Assembly: GCA_965277595.1 (NCBI GenBank)
Contig: CBDIDH010000002.1
Span: 930,001 to 994,000 of the forward strand
Source: CBDIDH01 sp965277595
GTDB lineage: Bacteria; Planctomycetota; Planctomycetia; Isosphaerales; Isosphaeraceae
DNA length: 64,000 nt
Reading direction: 5' to 3'
Position 1 is the first letter of the stretch. The number at the start of each line of letters is the position of its first letter. A program made the position numbers and the translations under genes. Below are positions 1 to 9,098 of this stretch, piece by piece. The notes below the pieces were generated by a model that ran no database searches, was not told the origin of the DNA, and saw nothing but the letters and a program-made list of their open reading frames with translations.

Positions 1-1
1 G

Positions 2-136
2 ACGGATTTCCTCGCCGGACCGGTCGCGACGACCCGTCCAAGGCGCTGGTACTGCCCGATCCCCGGCGGCGGTGCCATTGAACTCGACGACGACGCCTCC
101 CGGGCCGCCGGCCATGTCGAGGCCCGCGCCGGCTGA
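2..136 (+). CDS. C-terminal fragment of an unidentified protein (runs off the left edge)
   Basis: An open frame enters from the window edge and ends with TGA at 134-136, giving 44 residues. It lies 21 nt upstream of the ketosynthase gene on the same strand, so the two could be cotranscribed. The visible tail is rich in Gly, Ala and Asp and shows no motif I recognise. It could be another fatty-acid or polyketide gene given its neighbour, but that is only context. Confidence 0.5.
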   Translation, partial: TDFLAGPVATTRPRRWYCPIPGGGAIELDDDASRAAGHVEARAG

Positions 137-157
137 TCGCAAAAGGAATTTGCCCGC

Positions 158-1381
158 ATGGACTCTCGAACGGACGCGGTCTGGATCACCGGGGTCGGGA
201 CGGCCACCCCTCTGGGCATGACTTACGCCGACCTGGCCGACAACCTGCTCGCGGGCAAGTCGGGCGTGACCCGGGTCACGCACTTTGACCCAACCGAACA
301 GCCCTGTCAGGTCGCCGCCTGTCTCGGCGCGATCCCCGCGCCCGACGGCTGGGACGCGGCCGACTTCGCCCGCCTCGGCGGCTGGGAACAGGTCTTGATC
401 CGCACGGCGGTGGACGCCCTCCGCGATTCGGGCTGGTGGGAAAAACGCTCCGAGATCCGCGTCGGCCTGGTCCTCGGCCTTGGCGGCGAGTGGGTCCTGA
501 CCTGGGAAGGGGGCATGCAGCGCGGCGATGACCGCGTTGCCGATCCGACCCGCGACCAGACGAGCCTGACCACCTTCACCCGCGAGGCCCTGGCGATCCG
601 AGGCCCCTCGGCGACGGTCGCCGCCGCCTGTGCCAGCGGCAACGTGGCACTGGCGCAAGCAAGGCGCTGGGTTCAACGCGGCTGGGTCGACGTCTGCCTC
701 GCCGGGGCCTGCGATCGGTCGATCACACCGATGGGGATGGCCGGTTTCGGCAACCTTGGCGCCCTCGCCAAGCGAAACGACGCCCCGACGGCCGCCTCGC
801 GCCCTTTTGATCGCGGCCGAGACGGGTTCGTGATGGGCGAAGGGGGCGCGATGTTCGTGCTCGAACCCGCCTCGACCGCCCGACGCCGCGGCGCCCGGGT
901 TTACGGTGAGGTGGCCGGCGTCGGCTCAACCAGCGACGCCTTCCACATCGTCATTCCCAGCAGCGACCCCGCCCCCTGTGTCCGTTCGATGCGCCTGGCG
1001 CTTGCCGACGCCGGTCTGAACCCCGACGAGCTTGACTACGTCAACGCCCACGCCACGAGCACCCCCGTTGGTGACGCCTTCGAGTCGCGCGCCCTTCGCG
1101 AGATCCTCGGCGAGGCCGCGCGGACGACTCCCGTCAGCTCCACCAAGAGCATGACTGGCCACCTCCTGAGCGCCACGGCGGCGGTCGAGGCCCTGGCCTG
1201 CCTCGCCGCCTTCGACCGCCAGGCCGTCCCGCCGACGATCAATCTTGACGACCCCGACCCCGAGTGCGACCTCTGCCACGTCCCCCACGAGGCCCGCCCG
1301 CACAGGGTCAATACCGTCCTCTCGAACTCCTTCGGGTTCGGCGGCAGCAATATTTGCATCGTCTTCAAGCGGGTCGCGTGA
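158..1381 (+). CDS. beta-ketoacyl-ACP synthase II-like (FabF/KAS family)
   Basis: Thiolase-fold condensing enzyme that would join malonyl-ACP to an acyl chain in the cytoplasm. The 407 residues match the usual FabF length. The Cys-His-His triad is visible: C158 in AAACASG, H298 in NAHATSTPVGD and H335 in KSMTGHLLSA, with the conserved Lys at 330. The C-terminal GFGGSN glycine motif is present. The start is supported by AAAGGA about 9 nt upstream. Sequence between the motifs is divergent (for example a short DxGR-type loop at 218-226), so this may be a second, specialised KAS rather than the housekeeping FabF; substrate is unknown. It converges on cbiG with a 12-nt gap. Confidence 0.9.
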   Translation: MDSRTDAVWITGVGTATPLGMTYADLADNLLAGKSGVTRVTHFDPTEQPCQVAACLGAIPAPDGWDAADFARLGGWEQVLIRTAVDALRDSGWWEKRSEIRVGLVLGLGGEWVLTWEGGMQRGDDRVADPTRDQTSLTTFTREALAIRGPSATVAAACASGNVALAQARRWVQRGWVDVCLAGACDRSITPMGMAGFGNLGALAKRNDAPTAASRPFDRGRDGFVMGEGGAMFVLEPASTARRRGARVYGEVAGVGSTSDAFHIVIPSSDPAPCVRSMRLALADAGLNPDELDYVNAHATSTPVGDAFESRALREILGEAARTTPVSSTKSMTGHLLSATAAVEALACLAAFDRQAVPPTINLDDPDPECDLCHVPHEARPHRVNTVLSNSFGFGGSNICIVFKRVA

Positions 1382-1393
1382 AGTGTTTCGCGT

Positions 1394-2539
1394 TTAACCT
1401 TTCGGTTCCTTTTCCTGATTCCGCGGATTACTTTGCTTCCGCGCCAGGGCCACGGTGATTCCCGGCCCTTTCTGTTTGGTGACGAGCAAGATTTCCGCCC
1501 CGGCCTCGCGGAGCGCCGCGGGCTCGGCAACGGCCGGAATGCCGATTTTGGACCGGACTCGCTCGCTCGGCGTTTCGATCCCGGGCTGACCGTCGAGTTC
1601 CTCAGGCGCGAAGGCAACGAGCGGCACGCCCCGCCGGTTCGCGAAGGCGATCAGACCCGGCTCATCAGCCTTGAGCGTGACCGTCGCCACGGCGGCGAGG
1701 CTCTCTCTGGCCAGCCCGTTCGCCGCGAAGACCGCATTGACCCAGGCGTCAATCGCCTCGCGGGACGTCCCCCGCTTGCAGCCGATCCCCGCCACGAGCG
1801 TCGGCGGCCGATAAACGATCGTTCGATCCGCCGGGATGCGATCGTCGGTCACAACCCGATCGGAGATGATCAGGAGCGCCGACGGCTTGACCCTCGCGAG
1901 GTCGTCCCCCGTCGCGATCCTCACAAAATGGCCCGGCCAGGGACCGAACGGTTTCCACCAATCGGTTTCCCCCGCGTCTTGCCAGACCGCGACCGTCTCG
2001 CCCCGCGCGACGCTCGCGGCGACCCTCGTCAGGTTCTCGGCCCGATCAATCTTCCAACCCAGGTCTCGGCCGATCAGGTCGACCGCCGGGAGCCCTCTTG
2101 CGTCGCTCGCCGTGGTGATGACGGGCGTCGCCCCCAGAATCGCGGCGATCTTCCGGGTCAGATCATTCGCCCCGGCACCATGCCCGCCAAGAACACTGAC
2201 GGCGAATCGTCCCGCCTCGTCGACGACAACCACGGCGGGATCACTCCGCTTGTCTGACGCGAGCGAACCCGCGAGCCTGACCACGATCCCCATCGCCATC
2301 ATGCCAACAATTGCGTCGAATTCCCCCCAGATTTTCGGAAAAACCTTCCTCAATGGCCCGATCCAGCCGCGCACGCCGTTTTCCTCGGCATCGAAAATCA
2401 ACTCCGCACCTGGCATGCCTCCGCACCGGCCAACGACACACGAGGGGCCGAAGATCACGGTTTCCTCGCCGCGTCCCTCACGCACCCGGCGGGCGAGGTC
2501 AAGGCCAGTTGCTGAAAGAACAAGAATGGCGATTTTCAT
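1394..2539 (-). CDS. cbiG: cobalt-precorrin 5A hydrolase (CbiG)
   Basis: CbiG opens the delta-lactone of cobalt-precorrin-5A, releasing acetaldehyde, in the anaerobic corrin-ring route. The 381 residues carry the three-part architecture: an N-terminal domain (about 1-125) with the GGHGAGAN motif following it at 120-127, a central linker, and a CobE/GbiG-type C-terminal domain (about 245-370) starting at LVAGIGCKRGTS and containing the typical ATVTLKADEPGL stretch. No other cobalamin gene is nearby, so the pathway is either scattered or incomplete here. Divergent from the LarA-like gene across a 221-nt gap. Confidence 0.88.
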   Translation of the reverse strand: MKIAILVLSATGLDLARRVREGRGEETVIFGPSCVVGRCGGMPGAELIFDAEENGVRGWIGPLRKVFPKIWGEFDAIVGMMAMGIVVRLAGSLASDKRSDPAVVVVDEAGRFAVSVLGGHGAGANDLTRKIAAILGATPVITTASDARGLPAVDLIGRDLGWKIDRAENLTRVAASVARGETVAVWQDAGETDWWKPFGPWPGHFVRIATGDDLARVKPSALLIISDRVVTDDRIPADRTIVYRPPTLVAGIGCKRGTSREAIDAWVNAVFAANGLARESLAAVATVTLKADEPGLIAFANRRGVPLVAFAPEELDGQPGIETPSERVRSKIGIPAVAEPAALREAGAEILLVTKQKGPGITVALARKQSNPRNQEKEPKG

Positions 2540-2760
2540 GAATCGCCGCGATCGGTCTCAGAGGGTTTGCCAGGCTTGACCATAGTTGTTGGCTCAAATG
2601 AGTTCCTGGTCATCTCGGGACGATCCCGACCGGACTCCAGATCCTCGAAACGGCCCCGGAATTTGCTAAGATCGCGGAACGCTTCGGTTCCAGATGCCTC
2701 CACGTTCTCGAACCGGCTCTCTGGGGCGAGACGTCCCGCTTGCCAAAAGGATAACAGCGC

Positions 2761-4077
2761 ATGCCCTTTCCGCCCATTGCCCGAGTCCGTCAGTCGATCC
2801 CACAACCTCAGGTCGCCGACATCCCCGGCACGGTCCGTTGCCTGATCCTGGAAAGCCGGATCACCGAACGCGTGCCCAAAGGCGGGACGATCGCCGTCGG
2901 GGTCGGCAGCCGAGGGATCACCGCGATCGCGCCGATCGTCAAAGGGGCGATTGATGCGCTCAGGGAGTTGGGCTTCCGTCCCTTCATCGTCGCCGCGATG
3001 GGAAGCCACGGCGGAGCCACGAAGGAAGGACAGGCGGAATTGCTCGCCGGCTATGGAATCACGCCCGAGGCATTGGGCGTCGACGTCCGCAGCGACATGG
3101 AGACGGTGGTCCTGGGCACGAACCCCGTCGGCCTGCCGATCTATTTCGACAAGAACGCTTATGAAGCCGACGGCATCGTCCTGATCAATCGGGTGAAACC
3201 GCACACCGATTTTCACGCGAGGCATGAGTCGGGGGTCTTGAAGATGCTGGTGATCGGCCTCGGCAAGAGAGAAGGGGCGAGCCAGGTTCACAAGCTCGGT
3301 CTGAGAGGGATGAAAGAGGTCTTGCCCGCCGTCGGCAAAGTCCTCGTCGAGAAGACGAAATTCGCGCTCGGGCTGGCGATCGTCGAGAACGCCGCGGATA
3401 TGCCCGCCGAGATCGTCGCGATTGAGCCGGAAACGATCTTCGAGGTCGAGCCGAAACTGCTCGATAGGGCCAGGGCGCTGATGGGTCGACTGCCATTTGA
3501 CCAGATCGACGTGCTGGTCGTTGGCGAGCTTGGCAAGAACTATTCCGGGGCGGGGATGGACCCGAACGTGATCGGCCGGTTGATGGTCGAGACGCAGAAC
3601 GACTTCGAACGGCCGGTCGTCACCCGCCTGGTCGTGCTCGACGCGTCCGAGGAGTCGCACGGGAACCTCGTCGGCATCGGCTTCGCCGACCTGACGACCG
3701 AATGCCTTGTCCGCAAGCTTGACCCGGTCCCCTTTCGGATCAATTCCCTGACCTCCTGCTGTCTGGAACGGTCAAGGATTCCAATCACCCTGCCGACCGA
3801 TCGCGACGTCTTCGACGCGGCGCTCGCCACCTGCTGGAAGATTGACCCGGCCGAGGCCCGCCTGGTCATCATTCCCAACACGCTCGAAGTGAACACCCTC
3901 TGGATCTCCCCCGCGCTCGAAGCCGAGGTCAAAAGTCACCCGCACCTGACCTTCGAGACCGAATTCCAGCCGATCCCGCTTGCCGACGACGGCCAGCTTG
4001 ATCAGATCGCCCTCTTTCCCGAGAGCGTTCGAGGTCGTCGGTCAAAGGCGAATCCTCATCCTTTTATTTCGTCTTGA
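2761..4077 (+). CDS. LarA-like / DUF2088 family protein (lactate racemase-type domain)
   Basis: The 438-residue protein resembles the N-terminal domain family of LarA, the enzyme that uses a nickel-pincer nucleotide to racemise lactate. Visible signs are GVGSRG at 47-52, MGSHGGAT at 80-87 with H83, and VKPHTDF at 145-151 with H148. No larB, larC or larE maturation gene is in the window, so cofactor use cannot be inferred. The start ATG follows AAAAGGAT about 9 nt upstream. Its 3' end overlaps the convergent lipoprotein gene by 14 nt. Substrate unknown; a racemase or epimerase of hydroxy acids is the working guess. Confidence 0.75.
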   Translation: MPFPPIARVRQSIPQPQVADIPGTVRCLILESRITERVPKGGTIAVGVGSRGITAIAPIVKGAIDALRELGFRPFIVAAMGSHGGATKEGQAELLAGYGITPEALGVDVRSDMETVVLGTNPVGLPIYFDKNAYEADGIVLINRVKPHTDFHARHESGVLKMLVIGLGKREGASQVHKLGLRGMKEVLPAVGKVLVEKTKFALGLAIVENAADMPAEIVAIEPETIFEVEPKLLDRARALMGRLPFDQIDVLVVGELGKNYSGAGMDPNVIGRLMVETQNDFERPVVTRLVVLDASEESHGNLVGIGFADLTTECLVRKLDPVPFRINSLTSCCLERSRIPITLPTDRDVFDAALATCWKIDPAEARLVIIPNTLEVNTLWISPALEAEVKSHPHLTFETEFQPIPLADDGQLDQIALFPESVRGRRSKANPHPFISS

Positions 4078-5137
4078 GGACTGACCTGGACAGGGCTCGT
4101 TCTTCATTGACGTCGCGCGGACTGGCGACCCCTTCGTGATAGACGATCGGGACCTGAACCTCGGTCGTCGACGATTCGCCACGGACCAGGCTGAGCGCGG
4201 TCTGAATCGCCTTGCGAGCCAGTTCCGTCTGGTTGCGGTCGAGGATGCCAACGCAGTCGTTGAAGCCGGCCATCTCGATCGGCCGGCTCAGGGTCACGAC
4301 GCCACCGACGCGGATGACTCGTTTCCCGGCCTTCTTGAGATCATCGCGCGCGGTCATCGCCGCGCGAATCTGCGTGTCGCCGACGCCCAGCAGGGTCGTG
4401 ACCTTCGGGTCGGCCTCGATCCGGGCTTTCAAGGGCTTCGCTGCTTCCTGAAAGTTGTCGACGACCGAGACGACCTCAACCCCGCTGTACCCGGCCGAGG
4501 TCAAGACCTTCGTCAATCTCTCGGCGGTCTCATCGGCCCGAGGCCCGGACCCGATCTTGATGACGATCAACGCATGACCATCCACCGGCAGGTTGTCTTT
4601 CTTCAGGCTCGCCAGAATCGCGTCGATGAGCACTTTCGCGGGCGGTTCGATCGGGCCGAAAAGCACGCGAGGCAGAGGTTTCGCGCTCTCGCTGTCTTGC
4701 CCTGTTGGGTCGAGAAGAACAACGGTTTTGCCCTTGTCTCTCGCCTCCTTCAGCGCCCCGATGACCTCAGGCTCGTCGACCGTGTCCACGATCAGGGCGG
4801 AAACGTTCTTATCCGCGTTCTCTCGAATGAGACTGGCTTCGGCGGCGGGCGGGTCGTTCAGTTCGGGCCGGATCGCCGAGAAGATGACGCGGGTCCGCCC
4901 CGCTTCATTTCGCGCGGCCTGTTCCCATTCTCGGATCTCGTCGGTCAATTTCGGGCCGGAGATCAAGACCACCCAGGGAGCCTCCGAGGCCGACTCCGCC
5001 GGTGTCGAGATCGCGTTCAGACCAGGCGTCGGCGGAGGGACGATCGCGTCCGTTCCGCAACCTCCCGTGGCCGTCCCCAGCGCGATCTCCACGCAAAACC
5101 AGCGGAACCGACTCCAACCGCGCGTCCGAAACCCCAT
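4064..5137 (-). CDS. periplasmic sugar-binding-type lipoprotein (type 1 PBP fold)
   Basis: Resembles ribose/autoinducer-type periplasmic binding proteins: alternating hydrophobic strands and helices through 357 residues, with DPTGQDSE-like hinge regions and an INxDxxQ-like late motif degenerated to ILDRNQTE. I placed the start at the internal Met (5137), because it is followed by a basic n-region, a short hydrophobic run and a possible lipobox TGGC with C27; the 30 upstream residues look like untranslated sequence. No ABC permease or ATPase is adjacent, so it may act in sensing or as an orphan binding protein. The ligand cannot be told. Confidence 0.7.
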   Translation of the reverse strand: MGFRTRGWSRFRWFCVEIALGTATGGCGTDAIVPPPTPGLNAISTPAESASEAPWVVLISGPKLTDEIREWEQAARNEAGRTRVIFSAIRPELNDPPAAEASLIRENADKNVSALIVDTVDEPEVIGALKEARDKGKTVVLLDPTGQDSESAKPLPRVLFGPIEPPAKVLIDAILASLKKDNLPVDGHALIVIKIGSGPRADETAERLTKVLTSAGYSGVEVVSVVDNFQEAAKPLKARIEADPKVTTLLGVGDTQIRAAMTARDDLKKAGKRVIRVGGVVTLSRPIEMAGFNDCVGILDRNQTELARKAIQTALSLVRGESSTTEVQVPIVYHEGVASPRDVNEERALSRSVLKTK

Positions 5138-5223
5138 CGTGGCACGACCTCCCCGCCTTTCCGACCCCTCGATCCGGGAACACTCCCATCCTAGCCGAGC
5201 CCGTTCCCGAATCCAAACACTCC

Positions 5224-7359
5224 TCAAGGCGAAGTGGCCTGATCCTGCCTGGGAGGGCTGACCGTGAACGAACCACGGATCTCGAACGGCCTGGGTCCGC
5301 GACCGATGGTGAACTGAAATGAGACGGTCTTGCCTTCGAGACCAGATTTCGCGGTCTCGCTTTTCGCGACAGGTGATTCTGTCCCGGCGGGAGTTACCGG
5401 GCCGTCGGGAATGGTTGCCTGGTGTGAGGCGGTCCTGGCCTCGCCGTCGCGCTTGCCGCCCGCCGGCACATTCCCCTTCGATTCCTCGACCAGGGTAATG
5501 TGTTCGTGATCGAGCAAGGTCCCCTTGGCCTCTTCGAGGGCAACGAGCGAGACGTTATAGGCGATTTTGAACTGTTCCATCTGAATGACGGCAGCCATGT
5601 ACTGGCCGATCGCGTCGAGGTAGCGGTCGATCGTGATCCGCCCTTCCTCATACGACGCCCGTTGAATCTCTAACCGTTGAGCCGCGGCGGCCCGGAATCG
5701 GGAAGCGGTCTCGAATTGTCGAAAGTTGATGTCAATTTCGCGGCAGAAACGTTCCAGAGAGTAACTCGTCTGCTGAATGACCTGCTGGAGAAACGCCTTC
5801 TCTCGTTCGATCCTCGGGACATTGCCGGACGCTTCAACCTTCTTCAGTTTTTCCCGCTGCTCCACGATGTCCGGCTGCGATTCGAGCATGACGGCTTTGC
5901 ACGATTCCCAGTCCGGTTCGATGAGGGTTTTGGTCGGGACCGTCACGGGAATGATCCGTCGGTCGCCTGCCTGCGTCAGGCCGAGCAATCTGCGAAGCTG
6001 CCGTTCGATCGTGCTGACGTCGCCGGTCTTGCCCATCAGATCGATCCGGAACTGTTCGAGTCGCTGCTGAGCCTCGGCAACATCAGCGACGTTGGCCTGG
6101 CCGGATTTTTGCCTCTGCCGCACTCGATCGAGAACTCCCTCGGCGACCCCGACGGTTATCTCGCCCGACCGGAGGCTGGCTTGTTGAAAGACGAGTTGCC
6201 AGTAGCTCTGCTCGATCGACCGGATCTCGGCCATCATCTCGGCCTTGAGCCGCTGTCCATTGAAGTCGGCTCGCGTCGGGGTGAACGCCAATCCGCCAGC
6301 GCCATCTTTGCCGGAGACAGGCTTGAGGACGCGAATGACCTCCGAGTTTTCCAGGCCGATACGAAGGGCCTCCTTGAGCGACAGCGGCCATTCCTTCCCT
6401 GAGATTTTTGGAGGCTCCGCGGGAGATCGTGTCAGGGACGATCCTGGGGCCTCGGGAACCGGCTCGCCTGAGTCGTCGGCCCCGACGCGCGCCATGATTC
6501 CGATCCCGCCCGCGAAGACGGCCAGCGCGAAAACCGAGACCATCGCCATCCGTAACTTGCTGATAAGCATGGCCTTGAGCACTCCCTTGACAAGCAAACG
6601 CACCGACGCCGGGACCTCCCCGGTCGTCAATCGGTCCGACAGAAAGTGAACCACCGATCGCAACGACTGCTCGGTGTTGAGCCTCGGTATCGCCGCACGC
6701 GCGGTCTCGACGGCGAGCGTCGCACCGAAGTCGGCGGCAGGCGCCAGGCCGCGTCGGATCAATCGAGCACGCAGCCTTTCACGACCTCGGGAACGCCAGC
6801 TCTTGACCGTTCCCACCGGCCGGCCCATCCGTCGAGCCGCCTCCTCATTGGTGAGACCTTCGAGGTCGCAAAGCACGATCGGAACGCGATAGCGCTCAGG
6901 GAGTCGGGCGATCTCCTCATGAAGCGCTCGTTCCAGGTCGTCGCCGGTCCGGCCTTCCTGGCGATCGGCCCCAGCCGCTCGCTCGGCCGCCCGATGCTCA
7001 TGCCGACGCCGTCGGGCCGACGCCGCTCGGGCATTTGTCGCCGTTCGAAAGGCGACCCGGTAGAGCCAGGGACCCAGCGAATCCTGAACCCACAGGGCGC
7101 GAGACTTCTTGATCAAAATCAGGAAGGTGGCCTGAAAGGCGTCGAGGGTGTCGTCTCGATCCGACAGGAGCGCCCGGCAGACCCGCGAAACCATCGGGCC
7201 GTGACGCTCGACCAGCGCCGTGAAGGCCATTTCGGCGACCTCGCCGCGGCCTGTCGTGACGCGTTCGAGAAGTTGCCCGTCCGTCAGGTCGCGAGTTGTC
7301 CCCAGATTGAAGAGGATGCCAAGTTGCCGCGAGACGGCTCCGTCCTTCCTGCTCTTCAC
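5224..7359 (-). CDS. ECF sigma factor fused to a membrane anchor and a TolC-like coiled-coil domain
   Basis: From a GTG start with GAGG about 9 nt upstream, the 711-residue product begins as an ECF sigma factor: region 2 at about 42-95 (DTLDAFQATFLILIKKS) and region 4 at about 150-202 (LPERYRVPIVLCDLEGLTNEEAA, then GTVKSWRSRGRERL). A hydrophobic segment at about 268-290 would span the inner membrane. Beyond it, residues about 324-600 look like the helical repeats of outer-membrane efflux proteins (WPLSLKEALRIGLENS, RSIEQSYWQLVFQQ), followed by a polar tail. ECF sigma factors with long C-terminal extensions are known in planctomycetes; a TolC-like one is less familiar to me. The soluble part could sense envelope state. 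No separate anti-sigma gene is adjacent. Confidence 0.85.
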   Translation of the reverse strand: MKSRKDGAVSRQLGILFNLGTTRDLTDGQLLERVTTGRGEVAEMAFTALVERHGPMVSRVCRALLSDRDDTLDAFQATFLILIKKSRALWVQDSLGPWLYRVAFRTATNARAASARRRRHEHRAAERAAGADRQEGRTGDDLERALHEEIARLPERYRVPIVLCDLEGLTNEEAARRMGRPVGTVKSWRSRGRERLRARLIRRGLAPAADFGATLAVETARAAIPRLNTEQSLRSVVHFLSDRLTTGEVPASVRLLVKGVLKAMLISKLRMAMVSVFALAVFAGGIGIMARVGADDSGEPVPEAPGSSLTRSPAEPPKISGKEWPLSLKEALRIGLENSEVIRVLKPVSGKDGAGGLAFTPTRADFNGQRLKAEMMAEIRSIEQSYWQLVFQQASLRSGEITVGVAEGVLDRVRQRQKSGQANVADVAEAQQRLEQFRIDLMGKTGDVSTIERQLRRLLGLTQAGDRRIIPVTVPTKTLIEPDWESCKAVMLESQPDIVEQREKLKKVEASGNVPRIEREKAFLQQVIQQTSYSLERFCREIDINFRQFETASRFRAAAAQRLEIQRASYEEGRITIDRYLDAIGQYMAAVIQMEQFKIAYNVSLVALEEAKGTLLDHEHITLVEESKGNVPAGGKRDGEARTASHQATIPDGPVTPAGTESPVAKSETAKSGLEGKTVSFQFTIGRGPRPFEIRGSFTVSPPRQDQATSP

Positions 7360-7382
7360 GGGTCTGATCCTCGGCCCGGTTC

Positions 7383-8399
7383 TTGTTCGCGGCGACACAA
7401 AGTAATGTGACCGGGGAGGACTTCGGTTGCAACTTTTTGATAAAATGCGCGAAGGCCGACCGCCCGCAAACGGTGGCCCGCGCGGGGATTCGGTCACGAG
7501 GTCAACGAAGGGGGTGGGTCCTGGAGAGTGGCAAGGGGCGGACCGGACTGAGGAAGAGGCGATATCGCCTGCTGGCGCTGGATGTGGATGGCACCCTTCT
7601 CGACCGCGCCGGTGCGCTCCGGCCGAGCACGGCCGAGGCGGTGGCTCTCGCCGCGAGCGCGGGGATTCGGCCGGTGCTTTGCACGGGTCGGCGGTACCGA
7701 CGAGCCCGGCCCATTGCCGAGAGGCTCGGCCTTGATGCGCCACTCGTCTGCAACTCAGGAGCGATCGTCAAGGAACCGGCCGATCACCGGACGCTCTGGC
7801 GAGCGGATTTCGACACACCTTTGCTCGCCGAGATCCTCGCCACCTTTCGCGACCTTGATGAGCCGGTTCTCTCCTTTGCCGACAACCCGCCCGAGGGTCC
7901 TGATTTCCTCATGGAAGTGGCCGCGACCGGTCGGCCCCTCTTTGACGATTACCTCGAACAGAACCAGGGACACGCCCGGATTGATCCCGGCTGGCCGGGT
8001 CGATCGCCCGGCGAAATGGCTCATTTTCACCTCTGCGCGATCGGCAGTCGAGAGGCGATGATCGACATGGAAGGCGTTGTGCTCGAACGACTGAATGGTC
8101 GGGTCCGGACGTTCGTTCAGAAGAGTCCGAAGTACGCCGGGACGATGTGCGAGGTGATCCGCCACGACGCCGGCAAGTGGACCGCGATCCTCCACCTGGC
8201 TGAACTCTGGGGCATTGACCCCGCCGAGATCTGCGCCGTGGGCGACGACATGAACGACCTGCCGATGATCGCCGGCGCCGGTCTTGGCGTGGCGATGGGT
8301 CACGCCCCCGCGTCCGTCCTCGCCGTTGCCGACCACGTGACCGGCGACCACGACGAGGACGGCGTTTCCATGCTCGTCCACAACGTCCTTCTCGCCTGA
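7383..8399 (+). CDS. HAD-superfamily hydrolase, Cof-type phosphatase
   Basis: Cof/YidA-like phosphatase of small phosphorylated metabolites. Motif I is LALDVDGTLLD, motif II the CTGR after it, and motif IV GDDMNDLPMI near the C terminus, followed by the typical GVAMGHAPASV. The insert between is a C2-type cap. The start is uncertain: ATG at 7383 is the longest, GTG at 7407 and TTG at 7437 are in frame, while family similarity begins only at about residue 60 (about 7560). The first 55 residues may be untranslated. Divergent from the sigma-factor gene with a very short shared upstream region. Confidence 0.82.
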   Translation: MFAATQSNVTGEDFGCNFLIKCAKADRPQTVARAGIRSRGQRRGWVLESGKGRTGLRKRRYRLLALDVDGTLLDRAGALRPSTAEAVALAASAGIRPVLCTGRRYRRARPIAERLGLDAPLVCNSGAIVKEPADHRTLWRADFDTPLLAEILATFRDLDEPVLSFADNPPEGPDFLMEVAATGRPLFDDYLEQNQGHARIDPGWPGRSPGEMAHFHLCAIGSREAMIDMEGVVLERLNGRVRTFVQKSPKYAGTMCEVIRHDAGKWTAILHLAELWGIDPAEICAVGDDMNDLPMIAGAGLGVAMGHAPASVLAVADHVTGDHDEDGVSMLVHNVLLA

Positions 8400-8430
8400 C
8401 CCAGGCTTCGAATTGGCTTCGTTTTCCAAA

Positions 8431-8511
8431 AAAGGGTCGATGGCCGAGGACCGATGATCGACGATTTCCCTGTTTGATCCTCGTTCATTGGTCCTCGGTC
8501 ATCGACCCTTT
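8431..8511. repeat. heptad-unit inverted repeat, copy 1
   Basis: A 25-nt left arm (8431-8455) pairs with a 25-nt right arm (8487-8511) with two mismatches around a 31-nt loop. The arms are built of GGTCGAT/GGCCGAG/GACCGAT-like units and end in AAA/TTT. It lies between two plus-strand genes (HAD and Nudix). Confidence 0.85.
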
Positions 8512-8531
8512 TCTCCCCGGATTTCTTTCCC

Positions 8532-9098
8532 ATGCATGAGCATCCTCCGCCGTCCTGGGTCCGCGAGCCGGACGACGCGGCCGACGCGACGATCGAAGTG
8601 AACTGGCTCTTTCGGCTCCGTCGCGAGCGGTTCCGATCGCGGCAATCGGGCCTGACGCATGATTATTTCGTGATGCACTTGGCCGACGCCGTCAATGTCA
8701 TCGCCCTGACACCCGACAGACAGGTGATCTTCGTCCGCCAGTTCCGGGCCGGTTCCGGACTGGACAGCCTTGAGCCTCCCGGCGGCCTTCTCGAACCCGG
8801 CGAAGACCCGCGCGAGGCCGGTGCCCGCGAACTGCTCGAAGAGACCGGCTACGCGGGCGACCCCGCCCTTTCGATCGGCTGGGCCTGGTCAAATCCGTCC
8901 ATCATGTCCTCAAAACTTCACGTGATCGTGATCAACAATGCCCGGTGTGTGGCCGAACCGCGCCTTGACACCGGCGAGGAAGTCTCGGTTGAGTTGGCCA
9001 CGGCCTCGGACGTTCCCGCGATGATCCGCGATGGTCGGATCGATCATGCCCTCGCGGTGATGGGTTTACTGTGGTGGCTGATCGAGTTTCCGGGTTGA
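8532..9098 (+). CDS. Nudix hydrolase, ADP-ribose pyrophosphatase type
   Basis: A 188-residue protein with a complete Nudix box at about 84-107: GGLLEPGE, then REAGARELLEETGY, which supplies the Mg-binding glutamates. The preceding strand VIFVRQFR with LEPPGG is typical of ADP-sugar pyrophosphatases such as NudF, so hydrolysis of ADP-ribose or a sugar nucleotide is likely. Its 3' end overlaps the convergent membrane-protein gene by 33 nt. Confidence 0.88.
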   Translation: MHEHPPPSWVREPDDAADATIEVNWLFRLRRERFRSRQSGLTHDYFVMHLADAVNVIALTPDRQVIFVRQFRAGSGLDSLEPPGGLLEPGEDPREAGARELLEETGYAGDPALSIGWAWSNPSIMSSKLHVIVINNARCVAEPRLDTGEEVSVELATASDVPAMIRDGRIDHALAVMGLLWWLIEFPG

